8,923 bases of DNA from an uncultured Ignavibacteriales bacterium (GTDB taxonomy: Bacteria; Bacteroidota; Ignavibacteria; Ignavibacteriales; Ignavibacteriaceae). Under the pieces are notes generated by a model. It was not told the origin of the DNA. It ran no database searches and worked only from the letters and a program-made list of their open reading frames with translations. The first letter of the stretch is position 1. Each line of letters begins with the position of its first letter. The position numbers and the translations under genes are program-made. Positions 1-6,429 of this stretch are shown in pieces. Location of the stretch: contig CAIWTC010000634.1 in NCBI GenBank assembly GCA_903915485.1, positions 1 through 8,923 on the forward strand, in the 5' to 3' direction.

Positions 1-1
1 C

Positions 2-487
2 TACCGATTAAATGTTGCTCGCGTAGTTATTCCACCGCTTAGAGAAAGAGTCGAGGACATAGAAAAATTTGCATATTCATTTATGCACGAGTTTGCACAA
101 AAATTCAACAAAAATGTCAAGGGTATTGATTCAAGCGCAATGGAACTACTCGAAAGACAAAATTGGAAAGGCAATGTCCGCGAACTCCGCAACGCGATGG
201 AGCGCGCGATGCTTTTAATCGAAGGTGACTTACTAAAAGAAACTCACTTTCACTTCATGCAGACAAAAGACCTTAGAAATGAAATCAACGACAAAGATGA
301 GTTCATGCTGAAAATTCCAAAAAAAGGAATTTCAATTGAAGTCGTACTGAAAGATTTAATCCTCAAGACACTGGAAATAACCGGTGGAAATCAAGTTCGC
401 GCTGCAAAAGTACTAGGTCTTTCCCGTTCCAAACTTAGATATAGAATGGAACAACTGGGAATTGAAGTAACAAAGAAGTTCGAGTAG
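2..487 (+). CDS. Sigma-54-dependent transcriptional activator, C-terminal part (5' end outside window)
   Basis: About 161 codons are readable in this frame from base 2 to a TAG stop; the gene begins before the window. It opens with YRLNV followed by IPPLRER and EDI, the signature of the AAA+ ATPase domain of NtrC-type activators of sigma-54 RNA polymerase. Next comes WKGNVRELRN, the sensor II region (usually WPGNVREL; here K replaces P). The last ~45 residues carry a Fis-type helix-turn-helix, with TGGNQVRAAKVLGLSR as its core, which binds upstream enhancer sites. Such proteins hydrolyse ATP to open sigma-54 promoters. The N-terminal receiver or sensor domain that would tell the input signal is not visible, so response regulator versus stand-alone activator cannot be decided. 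The next gene starts 34 nt downstream on the same strand and could be cotranscribed. The family is certain; the target genes are unknown. Confidence 0.93.
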   Translation, partial: YRLNVARVVIPPLRERVEDIEKFAYSFMHEFAQKFNKNVKGIDSSAMELLERQNWKGNVRELRNAMERAMLLIEGDLLKETHFHFMQTKDLRNEINDKDEFMLKIPKKGISIEVVLKDLILKTLEITGGNQVRAAKVLGLSRSKLRYRMEQLGIEVTKKFE

Positions 488-521
488 TAATTTAGAATAT
501 AATGCAGTTGAGTAAAATAAA

Positions 522-911
522 ATGAAATTTTCCCTGACTGCTTTATTCTTAATTTTATCTGTAAGTGTTTTTGCACAAAGCGAAAGAACTGATTCCTTAT
601 CAGTTTGGAAGGCAGATAAATTATTTCTTGATTCTCCTCAATCCATTTTTCTGTTTGACGAAAAGCCTCAACTTTTTATACCATTGAAATTTGTCAATTC
701 CCTTTCACAGGCAAACAGATTTTCCTACGGTGTAAAATTATTCGCTGAAAACCCGCTTATTTATTCAAGAGATGATTTAGTTTCTCCGCTGCTTTCCAAA
801 TACCATGAAGATGAAAAAATGAACCTGTTTTATACTATTTTGGGAAGTGTTCAGGCAGGTGCGGTTGGTTATATGGCTTATAAGCATATTAAGAAGTATG
901 GGTTTAAGTAA
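522..911 (+). CDS. Small exported protein of unknown function
   Basis: I do not recognise this 129-residue protein. Residues 1-18 form a clear signal peptide: MKF, a hydrophobic core (LTALFLILSVSV), then a VFA-Q cleavage site, so it should leave the cytoplasm. Most of the mature part is polar to mixed with no motif I can name. A second hydrophobic stretch at about residues 102-119 (from FYTILGSVQAGA) followed by a lysine-rich tail (KHIKKYGFK) could be a C-terminal membrane anchor with a positive-inside end. A signal peptide plus a C-terminal segment would leave a periplasmic domain of about 80 residues. It starts 34 nt after the sigma-54 activator gene and probably shares its transcript. There is no strong Shine-Dalgarno sequence before the ATG. 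The coding call rests on the signal peptide, full-length frame and gene spacing. Confidence 0.75.
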   Translation: MKFSLTALFLILSVSVFAQSERTDSLSVWKADKLFLDSPQSIFLFDEKPQLFIPLKFVNSLSQANRFSYGVKLFAENPLIYSRDDLVSPLLSKYHEDEKMNLFYTILGSVQAGAVGYMAYKHIKKYGFK

Positions 912-1023
912 ATGCGAATCGGCTTTTTGAGTGATTTTCGGTTAATTTTTATTTATATCGACACGACTTTTTCTCTCTTCATGCATTTTTGTGGTTACCC
1001 GAGCTCAATTAACAAAAAAATTA

Positions 1024-1052
1024 TTGATTTTTTTTATAATTCTTATTATAAT
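1024..1052 (+). promoter_or_regulatory. Sigma-70-like promoter upstream of the alginate lyase gene
   Basis: TTGATT (1024-1029) and a perfect TATAAT (1047-1052) are separated by exactly 17 bases, the optimal spacing for a housekeeping promoter. Transcription would start near 1059-1060, about 35 nt before the lyase start. A second TATAAT (1035-1040) lies in the spacer of this AT-rich tract, so chance matches are possible. The 181-bp gap to the previous gene supports an independent transcript. Confidence 0.5.
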
Positions 1053-1055
1053 ATG

Positions 1056-1069
1056 TCTGACATCTGACA
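1056..1069 (+). repeat. Tandem heptamer TCTGACA x2 at the predicted transcription start
   Basis: TCTGACA occurs twice with no spacer (1056-1062 and 1063-1069), just downstream of the TATAAT at 1047-1052. Its position over the predicted start site would suit an operator. A 14-base repeat in this AT-rich leader could be accidental, and no known regulator is assigned. Confidence 0.35.
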
Positions 1070-1092
1070 GATTAATTAAATCAAATTAAAGA

Positions 1093-2670
1093 TTGAAGAA
1101 GTTTATGAAATTAGTGTACTGTGTTGCATTCTCAATTATAATTGCATTCAATATTAAAGCGCAAGTTGTTTATCCAATTGCGCTAGATTCAATAGTTAAT
1201 CCAAGCCTGGAATTGAGTATGTCAGAAGGAGGGTGGGAAATTGTAGGTAATAAAAGCAGCCTTTCCACAGGTTCTTCATCAAACCCTGTTCCGGTTGACG
1301 GAACAAATTGTCTTAGAATTAGTGATACCGCGGGAAGTTTGAGGCAGGCATTAAATACCGTGCATCGGGGACACAGATATAGAGTGTCTGCGTGGGTTTA
1401 TAGTCATGGAACACTTGGTGTTAATGATTTAGGGGTTGATTCACTTTATGAAGTTTCAACAAGTCAAGGTTTATCATGGAAAAAAATTTCCGTAGAATTT
1501 GTGTCCACAGGATCGCCTGCATTGTTTTACGCAAAGTATGGACCCGCAACAGGAAAATCATATTTTGATGTTTTTGAAGCCGCCGATATATCTACTGCTC
1601 AAGACAGCATTCAAAATGCACCGGAAATAAAAATAAAATTTCCATCACAAATTATTAATCTTTCTAATTGGAAAATTACTTTGCCTATAAATAGTGCACA
1701 GGAAATATATAATCCAACACTCTATGATTTTTCGATTGACCCATGGTTTAAAGTTGTTCAAGATAAAGACGGATGGGCAGTGCAGTTTCGTGCGAATCAC
1801 GGGGGTGCAACCACCAGCGGATCAAGTAATCCGAGAAGTGAGCTGCGTGAAATGCTTCCTAACTACCGCTACAGGGATTCGAAGAGCGCTATCGCGTGGT
1901 CTAATACTTTAGGAACACATACTATGTGGATAAAACAAAAAGTGACTCATTTGACATATGTTAAACCGCATACCGTAGTCGGACAGATTCATGATGCAAG
2001 CAATGATGTTGCTGTTTTCCGGGTCGAAGGACTTAACGGAGGAACAACAGGCACCGGAGGAACTGTTGGTGTTCTTGATACACTCGCAAAACTTTGGATT
2101 ACCGATGCCGATATTACTCACGGTTATCTCGTTGATTCATTATATAGAATCGGAACTTTGTTTACGGTGAAATTTATTGCTCACGACGGAGTAATTGAAT
2201 TTGAGTACAACGGGAAGAGACTCCCTTATAAAAAAACAAAAAATGTATCCGGCTGTTTCTTCAAACTCGGCGACTACACTCAATCAAATTCCGGGACCGC
2301 TCCGAATGAAGTCGATAGCGCTTATGCCGAAGCTTATGTTTATGACTATACAGTAACTCATGAAACCCTCACCGGAACAGAAACCAATAATGAAAAAACC
2401 TCCCCGACACAGATTGTGCTTGAGCAAAACTATCCGAATCCATTCAACCCTACAACAACAATAAAGTACTCAATTCCTACTGCCGGAAATGTTGTGCTTA
2501 AGGTGTTTGATATGCTCGGTAATGAAGTTGCAACTCTTGTCTGTGAAGAAAAATCAGCAGGAAATTATTCTATTGATTTTAATGCGGGCAGACTTTCAAG
2601 CGGGATCTATTTTTACTCACTCCGCTCAGGAAATTTTACTGAAACAAGAAAATTATTACTGCTTAAATAA
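1093..2670 (+). CDS. Secreted PL7-family alginate lyase with C-terminal type IX sorting domain
   Basis: The 525-residue protein is predicted to cleave alginate by beta-elimination outside the cell. Residues 1-23 are a signal peptide (cleavage IKA-Q). Residues ~29-165 look like a beta-sandwich carbohydrate-binding region (NPSLE start, YRVSAWVY, SYFDVFE end); this assignment is tentative. The catalytic region, ~186-420, shows the three PL7 signatures: RSELREM (248-254), QIH (298-300) and FFKLGDYTQS (389-398). By family comparison the catalytic set would be R248, Q298, H300 and Y395. QIH rather than QVH usually goes with guluronate-containing substrate. The third motif departs from the usual YFKAGxYNQ, with F, L and T substitutions. 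Residues ~443-525 are a sorting domain (NYPNPFNP, FDMLGNEVATL, SSGIYFYSL) for type IX secretion and surface attachment or release. The start is TTG; an in-frame ATG at 1105 also leaves a good signal peptide. Neither has a convincing ribosome site. No sugar transporter or sulfatase genes flank it. Confidence 0.88.
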   Translation: MKKFMKLVYCVAFSIIIAFNIKAQVVYPIALDSIVNPSLELSMSEGGWEIVGNKSSLSTGSSSNPVPVDGTNCLRISDTAGSLRQALNTVHRGHRYRVSAWVYSHGTLGVNDLGVDSLYEVSTSQGLSWKKISVEFVSTGSPALFYAKYGPATGKSYFDVFEAADISTAQDSIQNAPEIKIKFPSQIINLSNWKITLPINSAQEIYNPTLYDFSIDPWFKVVQDKDGWAVQFRANHGGATTSGSSNPRSELREMLPNYRYRDSKSAIAWSNTLGTHTMWIKQKVTHLTYVKPHTVVGQIHDASNDVAVFRVEGLNGGTTGTGGTVGVLDTLAKLWITDADITHGYLVDSLYRIGTLFTVKFIAHDGVIEFEYNGKRLPYKKTKNVSGCFFKLGDYTQSNSGTAPNEVDSAYAEAYVYDYTVTHETLTGTETNNEKTSPTQIVLEQNYPNPFNPTTTIKYSIPTAGNVVLKVFDMLGNEVATLVCEEKSAGNYSIDFNAGRLSSGIYFYSLRSGNFTETRKLLLLK

Positions 2671-2701
2671 ATAGATATTTTTTATGGCAACCCTATCTTT
2701 C

Positions 2702-2721
2702 TATAAGCACCAAGTGCTATA
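2702..2721 (+). repeat. Small inverted repeat downstream of the lyase gene
   Basis: AGCAC, loop CAA, GTGCT, flanked by TATA on both sides, forms a short hairpin 31 nt after the lyase stop codon. It has no following T run, so it is not a typical intrinsic terminator. It might still stabilise the 3' end of the transcript. The rest of the 187-bp gap (2671-2857) holds the larger hairpin at 2791-2826 and no ORF that I can support. Confidence 0.3.
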
Positions 2722-2790
2722 ACCATGAGAATATGAGTCTTAACTTGTAACAACAATTTCTTCTCTTTGCTATTTCCACAATTATAGCTA

Positions 2791-2826
2791 ATTTAAATAT
2801 GTGCATTATTGCGCATAAATTTAAAT
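2791..2826 (+). repeat. Long imperfect palindrome upstream of the membrane protein-dxr-rseP operon
   Basis: The left arm ATTTAAATATGTGC (2791-2804) pairs with the right arm at 2811-2826 across a 6-base loop (ATTATT). There are 14 paired positions including one T-G wobble, plus a two-A bulge in the right arm. It ends 31 nt before the ATG of the downstream gene, within the likely promoter or leader. It could be a dimeric operator or a leader hairpin; no T tract follows, so it is not a terminator. Confidence 0.5.
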
Positions 2827-2857
2827 ACGATTCAAAAACAAACCCGAGATAATATAG

Positions 2858-3364
2858 ATGTCAACCTTTACTTTATTCTCAATAATTCATAAAATATCCG
2901 TAATGATTTGGCTCGGAATGATTCCCGCTGATTTAATTATCCGCTCATACTTGAAAAGACAATTTTTCGTTTCGCCATCTATTCATGAGGAAAAATCTAT
3001 CATCACCATTTGGATGAAAATCCTTAACATTACCGGAATTATCGGAATGACCGGTGTACTCTTGAGCGGTATCATGATGGTCGTTTTTTCAGGCTATTCA
3101 TTCTTCGACTTTTCTGACACAGCAAATCATTGGCTCGCCGTTAAGCAAGTCATCATGGTAGTGCTCCTTATACTTACTTTTGGATTCGTTATTCCCACAG
3201 GAAAAAAACTTAAGTTTCTATTAAACTCCTCAACTGTTCCCGATGAAACAATTATTAATCTTGGAATGGAAAACATCAAGAAAATGTCTCTGTATGCGGT
3301 TATTATGAGTGTCTTAATCGCAATGAACTTTCTGCTTGCTATCACGAGAAACATTTTAAGTTAA
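2858..3364 (+). CDS. Four-helix integral membrane protein of unknown function
   Basis: This 168-residue protein has four predicted membrane helices, at roughly residues 4-28, 55-77, 95-113 and 143-163. The first helix carries a histidine in the context IIHKISVMIWLG (H11), and the third is preceded by HWLAVKQ (H91, K96). The pattern of histidine plus tryptophan-leucine-glycine in helix 1 and W-x-x-K before helix 3 recalls small CopD/DUF2269-like and HemJ-like membrane families, some of which bind haem or metal. That is a resemblance only, and I do not assign a function. Its stop lies 8 nt before the dxr start on the same strand, so the two are likely cotranscribed. The start ATG has only a weak GAGA upstream. 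The length and helix layout look complete. Confidence 0.8.
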   Translation: MSTFTLFSIIHKISVMIWLGMIPADLIIRSYLKRQFFVSPSIHEEKSIITIWMKILNITGIIGMTGVLLSGIMMVVFSGYSFFDFSDTANHWLAVKQVIMVVLLILTFGFVIPTGKKLKFLLNSSTVPDETIINLGMENIKKMSLYAVIMSVLIAMNFLLAITRNILS

Positions 3365-3372
3365 TCACCTGA

Positions 3373-4515
3373 ATGAAAAAAGTAATTGTTCTGGGCTCAA
3401 GCGGTTCAATCGGCAAGAGCACTTTAGATGTAATAAGAAGGTTCCCTGATAAATTCAAAGTAACCGCTCTCTGCGTTCACTCAAGCATTGATTTATTGGC
3501 AGAGCAGGTAAAGGAATTTAAGCCCCAAACTGTTGCTGTCGGAACCGAAGCACTCGCTGCTAAACTCAAGACTTTAATCAGTAACGATATTGAAATACTA
3601 ATCGGTGAAGAAGGCTATAAACAAATAGCCCGCGAATGCGATTACGATATCTATGTCGGTGCGATGGTCGGCTTTGCTGGCTTATTTCCTACAGTTGAAG
3701 CGGTTAAACGCGGAAAAAGAATTGCCCTCGCTAACAAAGAAACTTTAGTCGTTGCGGGAGAGTTAATCACAAAACTATGTAAAGAACATAATGCTGAATT
3801 AATCCCCATCGATTCAGAACACAGCGCGCTCTTCCAATGTATGATTGGTGAGAAACTTTCAGAGGTCAGCAAATTTTTAATTACTGCTTCCGGCGGACCT
3901 TTTCTTAACTACACATCCGAGCAGTTGGAGAATGTTTCCATCGCAGAAGCTCTTAATCATCCGACCTGGCGTATGGGTTCCAAAATCACCATCGATTCTG
4001 CAACTTTAATGAACAAAGGACTCGAAGTAATCGAGGCCCATTGGCTCTTTAACTTTCCGCTGAGTAAAATCGAGGTAGTGGTTCACCCAAACTCAATAAT
4101 ACACTCGATGATTGAATTTATCGATGGCTCAATAAAGGCTCAACTTAGTGTTCCCGATATGCGAATTCCGATTCAATATGCACTTTCTTACCCCGAAAGA
4201 CTGCCCGCAAGCTATGTTACGACGCACTTTCCCTCATTAAGCGACCTTACTTTCCGGGCCCCGCAAATAGAAAATTTTGAATGTCTAAAACTGGCTTTTG
4301 AAGCCCTTTCCGAAGGCGGAACCGCCCCATGTATCTTAAATGCGGCAAACGAGATTGCCGTGGCAAGATTTTTAAAAGGAGAAGTGAAATTCAAAAAAAT
4401 ACCGTATATTATAGGTCAAACTTTAAATGCTATTGAAAAGAAGTTTAATCCCACCTTAGAGGATTTAATTTCTTGCGATAAAACTACACGCGGCTATGCC
4501 GCAAAAATAATTTAA
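3373..4515 (+). CDS. dxr: 1-deoxy-D-xylulose 5-phosphate reductoisomerase
   Basis: This cytoplasmic enzyme rearranges and reduces 1-deoxy-D-xylulose 5-phosphate to 2-C-methyl-D-erythritol 4-phosphate with NADPH, the committed step of the MEP isoprenoid pathway and the target of fosmidomycin. The 380-residue length is normal for the family. The N-terminal GSSGSIGKSTLDVI is the NADPH-binding Rossmann loop. LANKET (119-124) is the second cofactor loop. IDSEHSALFQ holds the divalent-metal ligands D147 and E149, and the third ligand E218 lies in MNKGLEVIEAHW. H196 and W199 (HPTWRMG) are in the substrate-covering flexible loop, and N214 and K215 bind phosphate. All key residues are present. The start is fixed by the Rossmann loop beginning about eight residues in. 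It lies 8 nt after the membrane protein gene and 18 nt before the rseP-type gene, so it is mid-operon. Confidence 0.98.
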   Translation: MKKVIVLGSSGSIGKSTLDVIRRFPDKFKVTALCVHSSIDLLAEQVKEFKPQTVAVGTEALAAKLKTLISNDIEILIGEEGYKQIARECDYDIYVGAMVGFAGLFPTVEAVKRGKRIALANKETLVVAGELITKLCKEHNAELIPIDSEHSALFQCMIGEKLSEVSKFLITASGGPFLNYTSEQLENVSIAEALNHPTWRMGSKITIDSATLMNKGLEVIEAHWLFNFPLSKIEVVVHPNSIIHSMIEFIDGSIKAQLSVPDMRIPIQYALSYPERLPASYVTTHFPSLSDLTFRAPQIENFECLKLAFEALSEGGTAPCILNAANEIAVARFLKGEVKFKKIPYIIGQTLNAIEKKFNPTLEDLISCDKTTRGYAAKII

Positions 4516-4517
4516 AT

Positions 4518-4522
4518 AGGAG
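4518..4522 (+). promoter_or_regulatory. Ribosome binding site of the rseP-type gene
   Basis: AGGAG sits 11 bases before the ATG at 4534, directly after the dxr stop codon. It is the clearest Shine-Dalgarno sequence among the plus-strand genes here and fixes the start just ahead of the first membrane helix. Confidence 0.6.
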
Positions 4523-4533
4523 TTCTCTTCTTA

Positions 4534-5904
4534 ATGAGTGAAGTATTATACTTTATTCTAACAATCGGAATACTGGTTTTCATCCATGAGTTTGGACATT
4601 TTGCTGCTGCTAAACTCAGCAAGATGCGTGTGGATGCTTTTGCTATTGGATTCGGATATCGATTATTCGGTTGGAACAAATTAAAAGGTTTTTCATTTGG
4701 CGAACTGCCAAAAGATTTTGACGGACTCGGCAATACCGATTACCGTTTATGCTTACTTCCTTTAGGCGGCTATGTGAAAATCGCCGGAATGGTTGATGAA
4801 AGTGCGGATACATCCTTTGCAGATAAACCTGCACAGGAATGGGAATTCAGATCAAAGTCAACACGCAAAAAAGTTTTCGTTATCACCGCAGGTGTGTTAA
4901 TGAACTTAGCCCTTGCATTGCTCATCTTCTGGAGCACCGCTTATATTCAGGGTAAAAAATACATCAAGACCACTACCGTCGGTTATGTCGCACAAAATTC
5001 AACCGCAGCTATTGCTGGCTTTCAGACAAACGATAAGATTTTAACAGTCAATAATAAATCCGTCGCAGCATGGGATGATGTCAGAAATGAAATATTTATT
5101 GTTACTCTTGGCAAAGATATTAATGTTCAAGTCAAGCGTAATGGCAAAGACACCACAATACAAATAGCAAGAAAAAATATTCCACAGGATGATATCAATC
5201 AGCCGTTCTTGACTTTTGCCCCGACACAAACGGTTGTTGAAAGTGTTATGCCCGATATGCCCGGAGCAGCTGCAGGAATTCAAAGAAATGATATTATTCT
5301 TTCAATAGATTCAGTAAAGATATCTGCAGTAGCACAGACAATTGAAATGATATCAGCATGCAAGGGTAAAACCTTAGCTATATCAGTTTTACGCAATTCA
5401 AAAGATACCGTAAACCTTAATGCCGCACCTAACGATTCCGGAAAACTTGGACTCGCTCTTGCTAACTCTTACACAGGTGACTTTGAAGCTAAAAATTTCA
5501 CTCTTCTCGAATCAATCGCTGAAGGCACTAAATCATTAGTTAACATGAGCTCCTTAACATTCGTAATGATTAAGAGAGTCATATTTAATGAGGTTGCATT
5601 TAAGAATGTATTCGGCGGTCCGATTAAAATTGCGCAGGTAGCAGCAAAGTCTGCTGACTCAGGAATTTCAAGTTTTATTCTATTCCTAGGATATCTTAGC
5701 TTGAACTTAGCGTTACTCAACATACTTCCAATCCCAGCACTTGACGGTGGTCATCTAATAATGATATTGATTGAAAGAATAATGAAGCGCGAGATACCTA
5801 TTAAAATCAAAATCGCAATACAGAATACAGGAATGGTTTTACTCCTACTCCTGATGGCATTCATATTGTTCAACGATTTCAGTTCGCTTAAGATGTTTAG
5901 ATAA
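4534..5904 (+). CDS. rseP: RIP metalloprotease, RseP/site-2 protease family
   Basis: This inner-membrane zinc protease cuts transmembrane segments of substrates already trimmed at site 1. In E. coli the substrate is the anti-sigma factor RseA, and the enzyme also clears remnant signal peptides. The 456-residue length matches the family. HEFGH (18-22) in the first helix supplies the zinc-binding histidines and catalytic glutamate. LDGGH (403-407), preceded by NILPIPA, supplies the third zinc ligand D404 in the C-terminal helical part. Two PDZ domains lie between, at about 147-215 and 232-305 (for example PGAAAGIQRNDIILSID), and gate substrate access. A helix near residues 110-130 and two C-terminal helices complete the usual topology. 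The gene follows dxr with an 18-nt gap. No terminator follows its stop codon; a group II intron begins 18 nt later in the opposite orientation. The physiological substrate here is unknown. Confidence 0.96.
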   Translation: MSEVLYFILTIGILVFIHEFGHFAAAKLSKMRVDAFAIGFGYRLFGWNKLKGFSFGELPKDFDGLGNTDYRLCLLPLGGYVKIAGMVDESADTSFADKPAQEWEFRSKSTRKKVFVITAGVLMNLALALLIFWSTAYIQGKKYIKTTTVGYVAQNSTAAIAGFQTNDKILTVNNKSVAAWDDVRNEIFIVTLGKDINVQVKRNGKDTTIQIARKNIPQDDINQPFLTFAPTQTVVESVMPDMPGAAAGIQRNDIILSIDSVKISAVAQTIEMISACKGKTLAISVLRNSKDTVNLNAAPNDSGKLGLALANSYTGDFEAKNFTLLESIAEGTKSLVNMSSLTFVMIKRVIFNEVAFKNVFGGPIKIAQVAAKSADSGISSFILFLGYLSLNLALLNILPIPALDGGHLIMILIERIMKREIPIKIKIAIQNTGMVLLLLLMAFILFNDFSSLKMFR

Positions 5905-5925
5905 AATTGTTTTTAGATAGAAATC

Positions 5926-5957
5926 GAGTAGGAGGCGGGTCACCCCGCCGACCTCTC
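5926..5957 (-). ncRNA. Group II intron domain VI with bulged branch-point adenosine
   Basis: On the minus strand GGCGGG (5949-5944), loop GTGA and CCCGCC (5939-5934) form a strong stem, extended by GG/CC and GAG/CTC with small internal loops. The unpaired A at 5929 is seven nucleotides from the predicted 3' splice site and fits the lariat branch point. In plus orientation the same hairpin lies about 30 nt after the rseP stop. Confidence 0.8.
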
Positions 5958-5960
5958 ACA

Positions 5961-5990
5961 CCACCGTACGTGCCGTTCGGCATACGGCGG
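5961..5990 (-). ncRNA. Group II intron domain V, catalytic hairpin
   Basis: On the minus strand the arms CCGCCGTA and TACGGTGG pair, as do TGCC and GGCA, closed by a GAAC loop with a two-nucleotide CG bulge. This is the conserved domain V shape, including the catalytic CGC triad in the first arm and the bulge that binds catalytic metal ions. Its structure is intact, which argues that the ribozyme may still splice. It begins only a few bases after the stop codon of the maturase part. Confidence 0.92.
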
Positions 5991-5994
5991 TTCG

Positions 5995-6429
5995 TTAAAC
6001 TTGCCTTTTAAGATACGTTTCATTCATTGTTTTGTATCCTATTTCTTTGAAGTATTTATTGGTAAGCGTATGTGTTAGTATTCCTGAGTGAGCTGTTCTA
6101 CAGTAGCTTTTCCTTGTGTTGGAATTTCGATATGCTTTCCATTGTTCCATTCCTAGTTTCATCAACTGTTTCATTCGGTTGCCTGTTTTCTTCCAGCTCT
6201 TCCAGATACACATTCGTAATCGGACTCGTGTCATTTCATCCAACTGTTGGAGGTCCTTTCTACAGTCCGCTATGGCAAAGTAATTCACCCAGCCTTGCGT
6301 TACCTGATTCAGTTTTTCAAGCCTTCGCTCCATACTGATACTATAATTCCTCTTTGTCAGTTGTTTGATTTTCTCCTTTATCCTCTTAACTGCTTTAATT
6401 CCCACTCGTATTCGGTATTGTCCTCGCAT
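5995..6429 (-). CDS. ltrA: Group IIC intron maturase, thumb/X-domain part (separated by in-frame TGA)
   Basis: These 144 residues continue the upstream RT fragment in the same frame, directly after a TGA codon. The start is the ATG touching that stop. RIRVGIKAVKRIKEKI, then SISMERRLEKLNQ and GWVNYF (46-51), match the X/thumb domain of intron-encoded maturases that binds the intron RNA and helps it fold. The C-terminal part (MCIWKSWKK, AYRNSNTRKSY) is the usual class C tail; no HNH endonuclease domain follows, as expected. It ends with TAA just before domain V. I see no Shine-Dalgarno sequence of its own, so translation would need reinitiation at the stop-start junction or readthrough. If neither happens this half is silent. 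Together with the upstream part (273 + 1 + 144 codons) the length equals a normal class C enzyme, with no codons obviously missing. Confidence 0.85.
   Translation of the reverse strand: MRGQYRIRVGIKAVKRIKEKIKQLTKRNYSISMERRLEKLNQVTQGWVNYFAIADCRKDLQQLDEMTRVRLRMCIWKSWKKTGNRMKQLMKLGMEQWKAYRNSNTRKSYCRTAHSGILTHTLTNKYFKEIGYKTMNETYLKRQV

Noticed and set aside
497..521. TATAAT at 498-503 as a promoter for the small exported protein
   Set aside because: No acceptable -35 element lies 16-18 bases upstream, and the sequence is AT-rich enough to produce the hexamer by chance.
2702..2721. Short hairpin as the terminator of the alginate lyase gene
   Set aside because: The stem is only about five strong pairs and no T tract follows; it is kept only as a low-confidence inverted repeat.
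5934..5949. GGCGGG/CCCGCC hairpin as an rseP terminator
   Set aside because: It is intron domain VI read backwards and has no T run after it on the plus strand.
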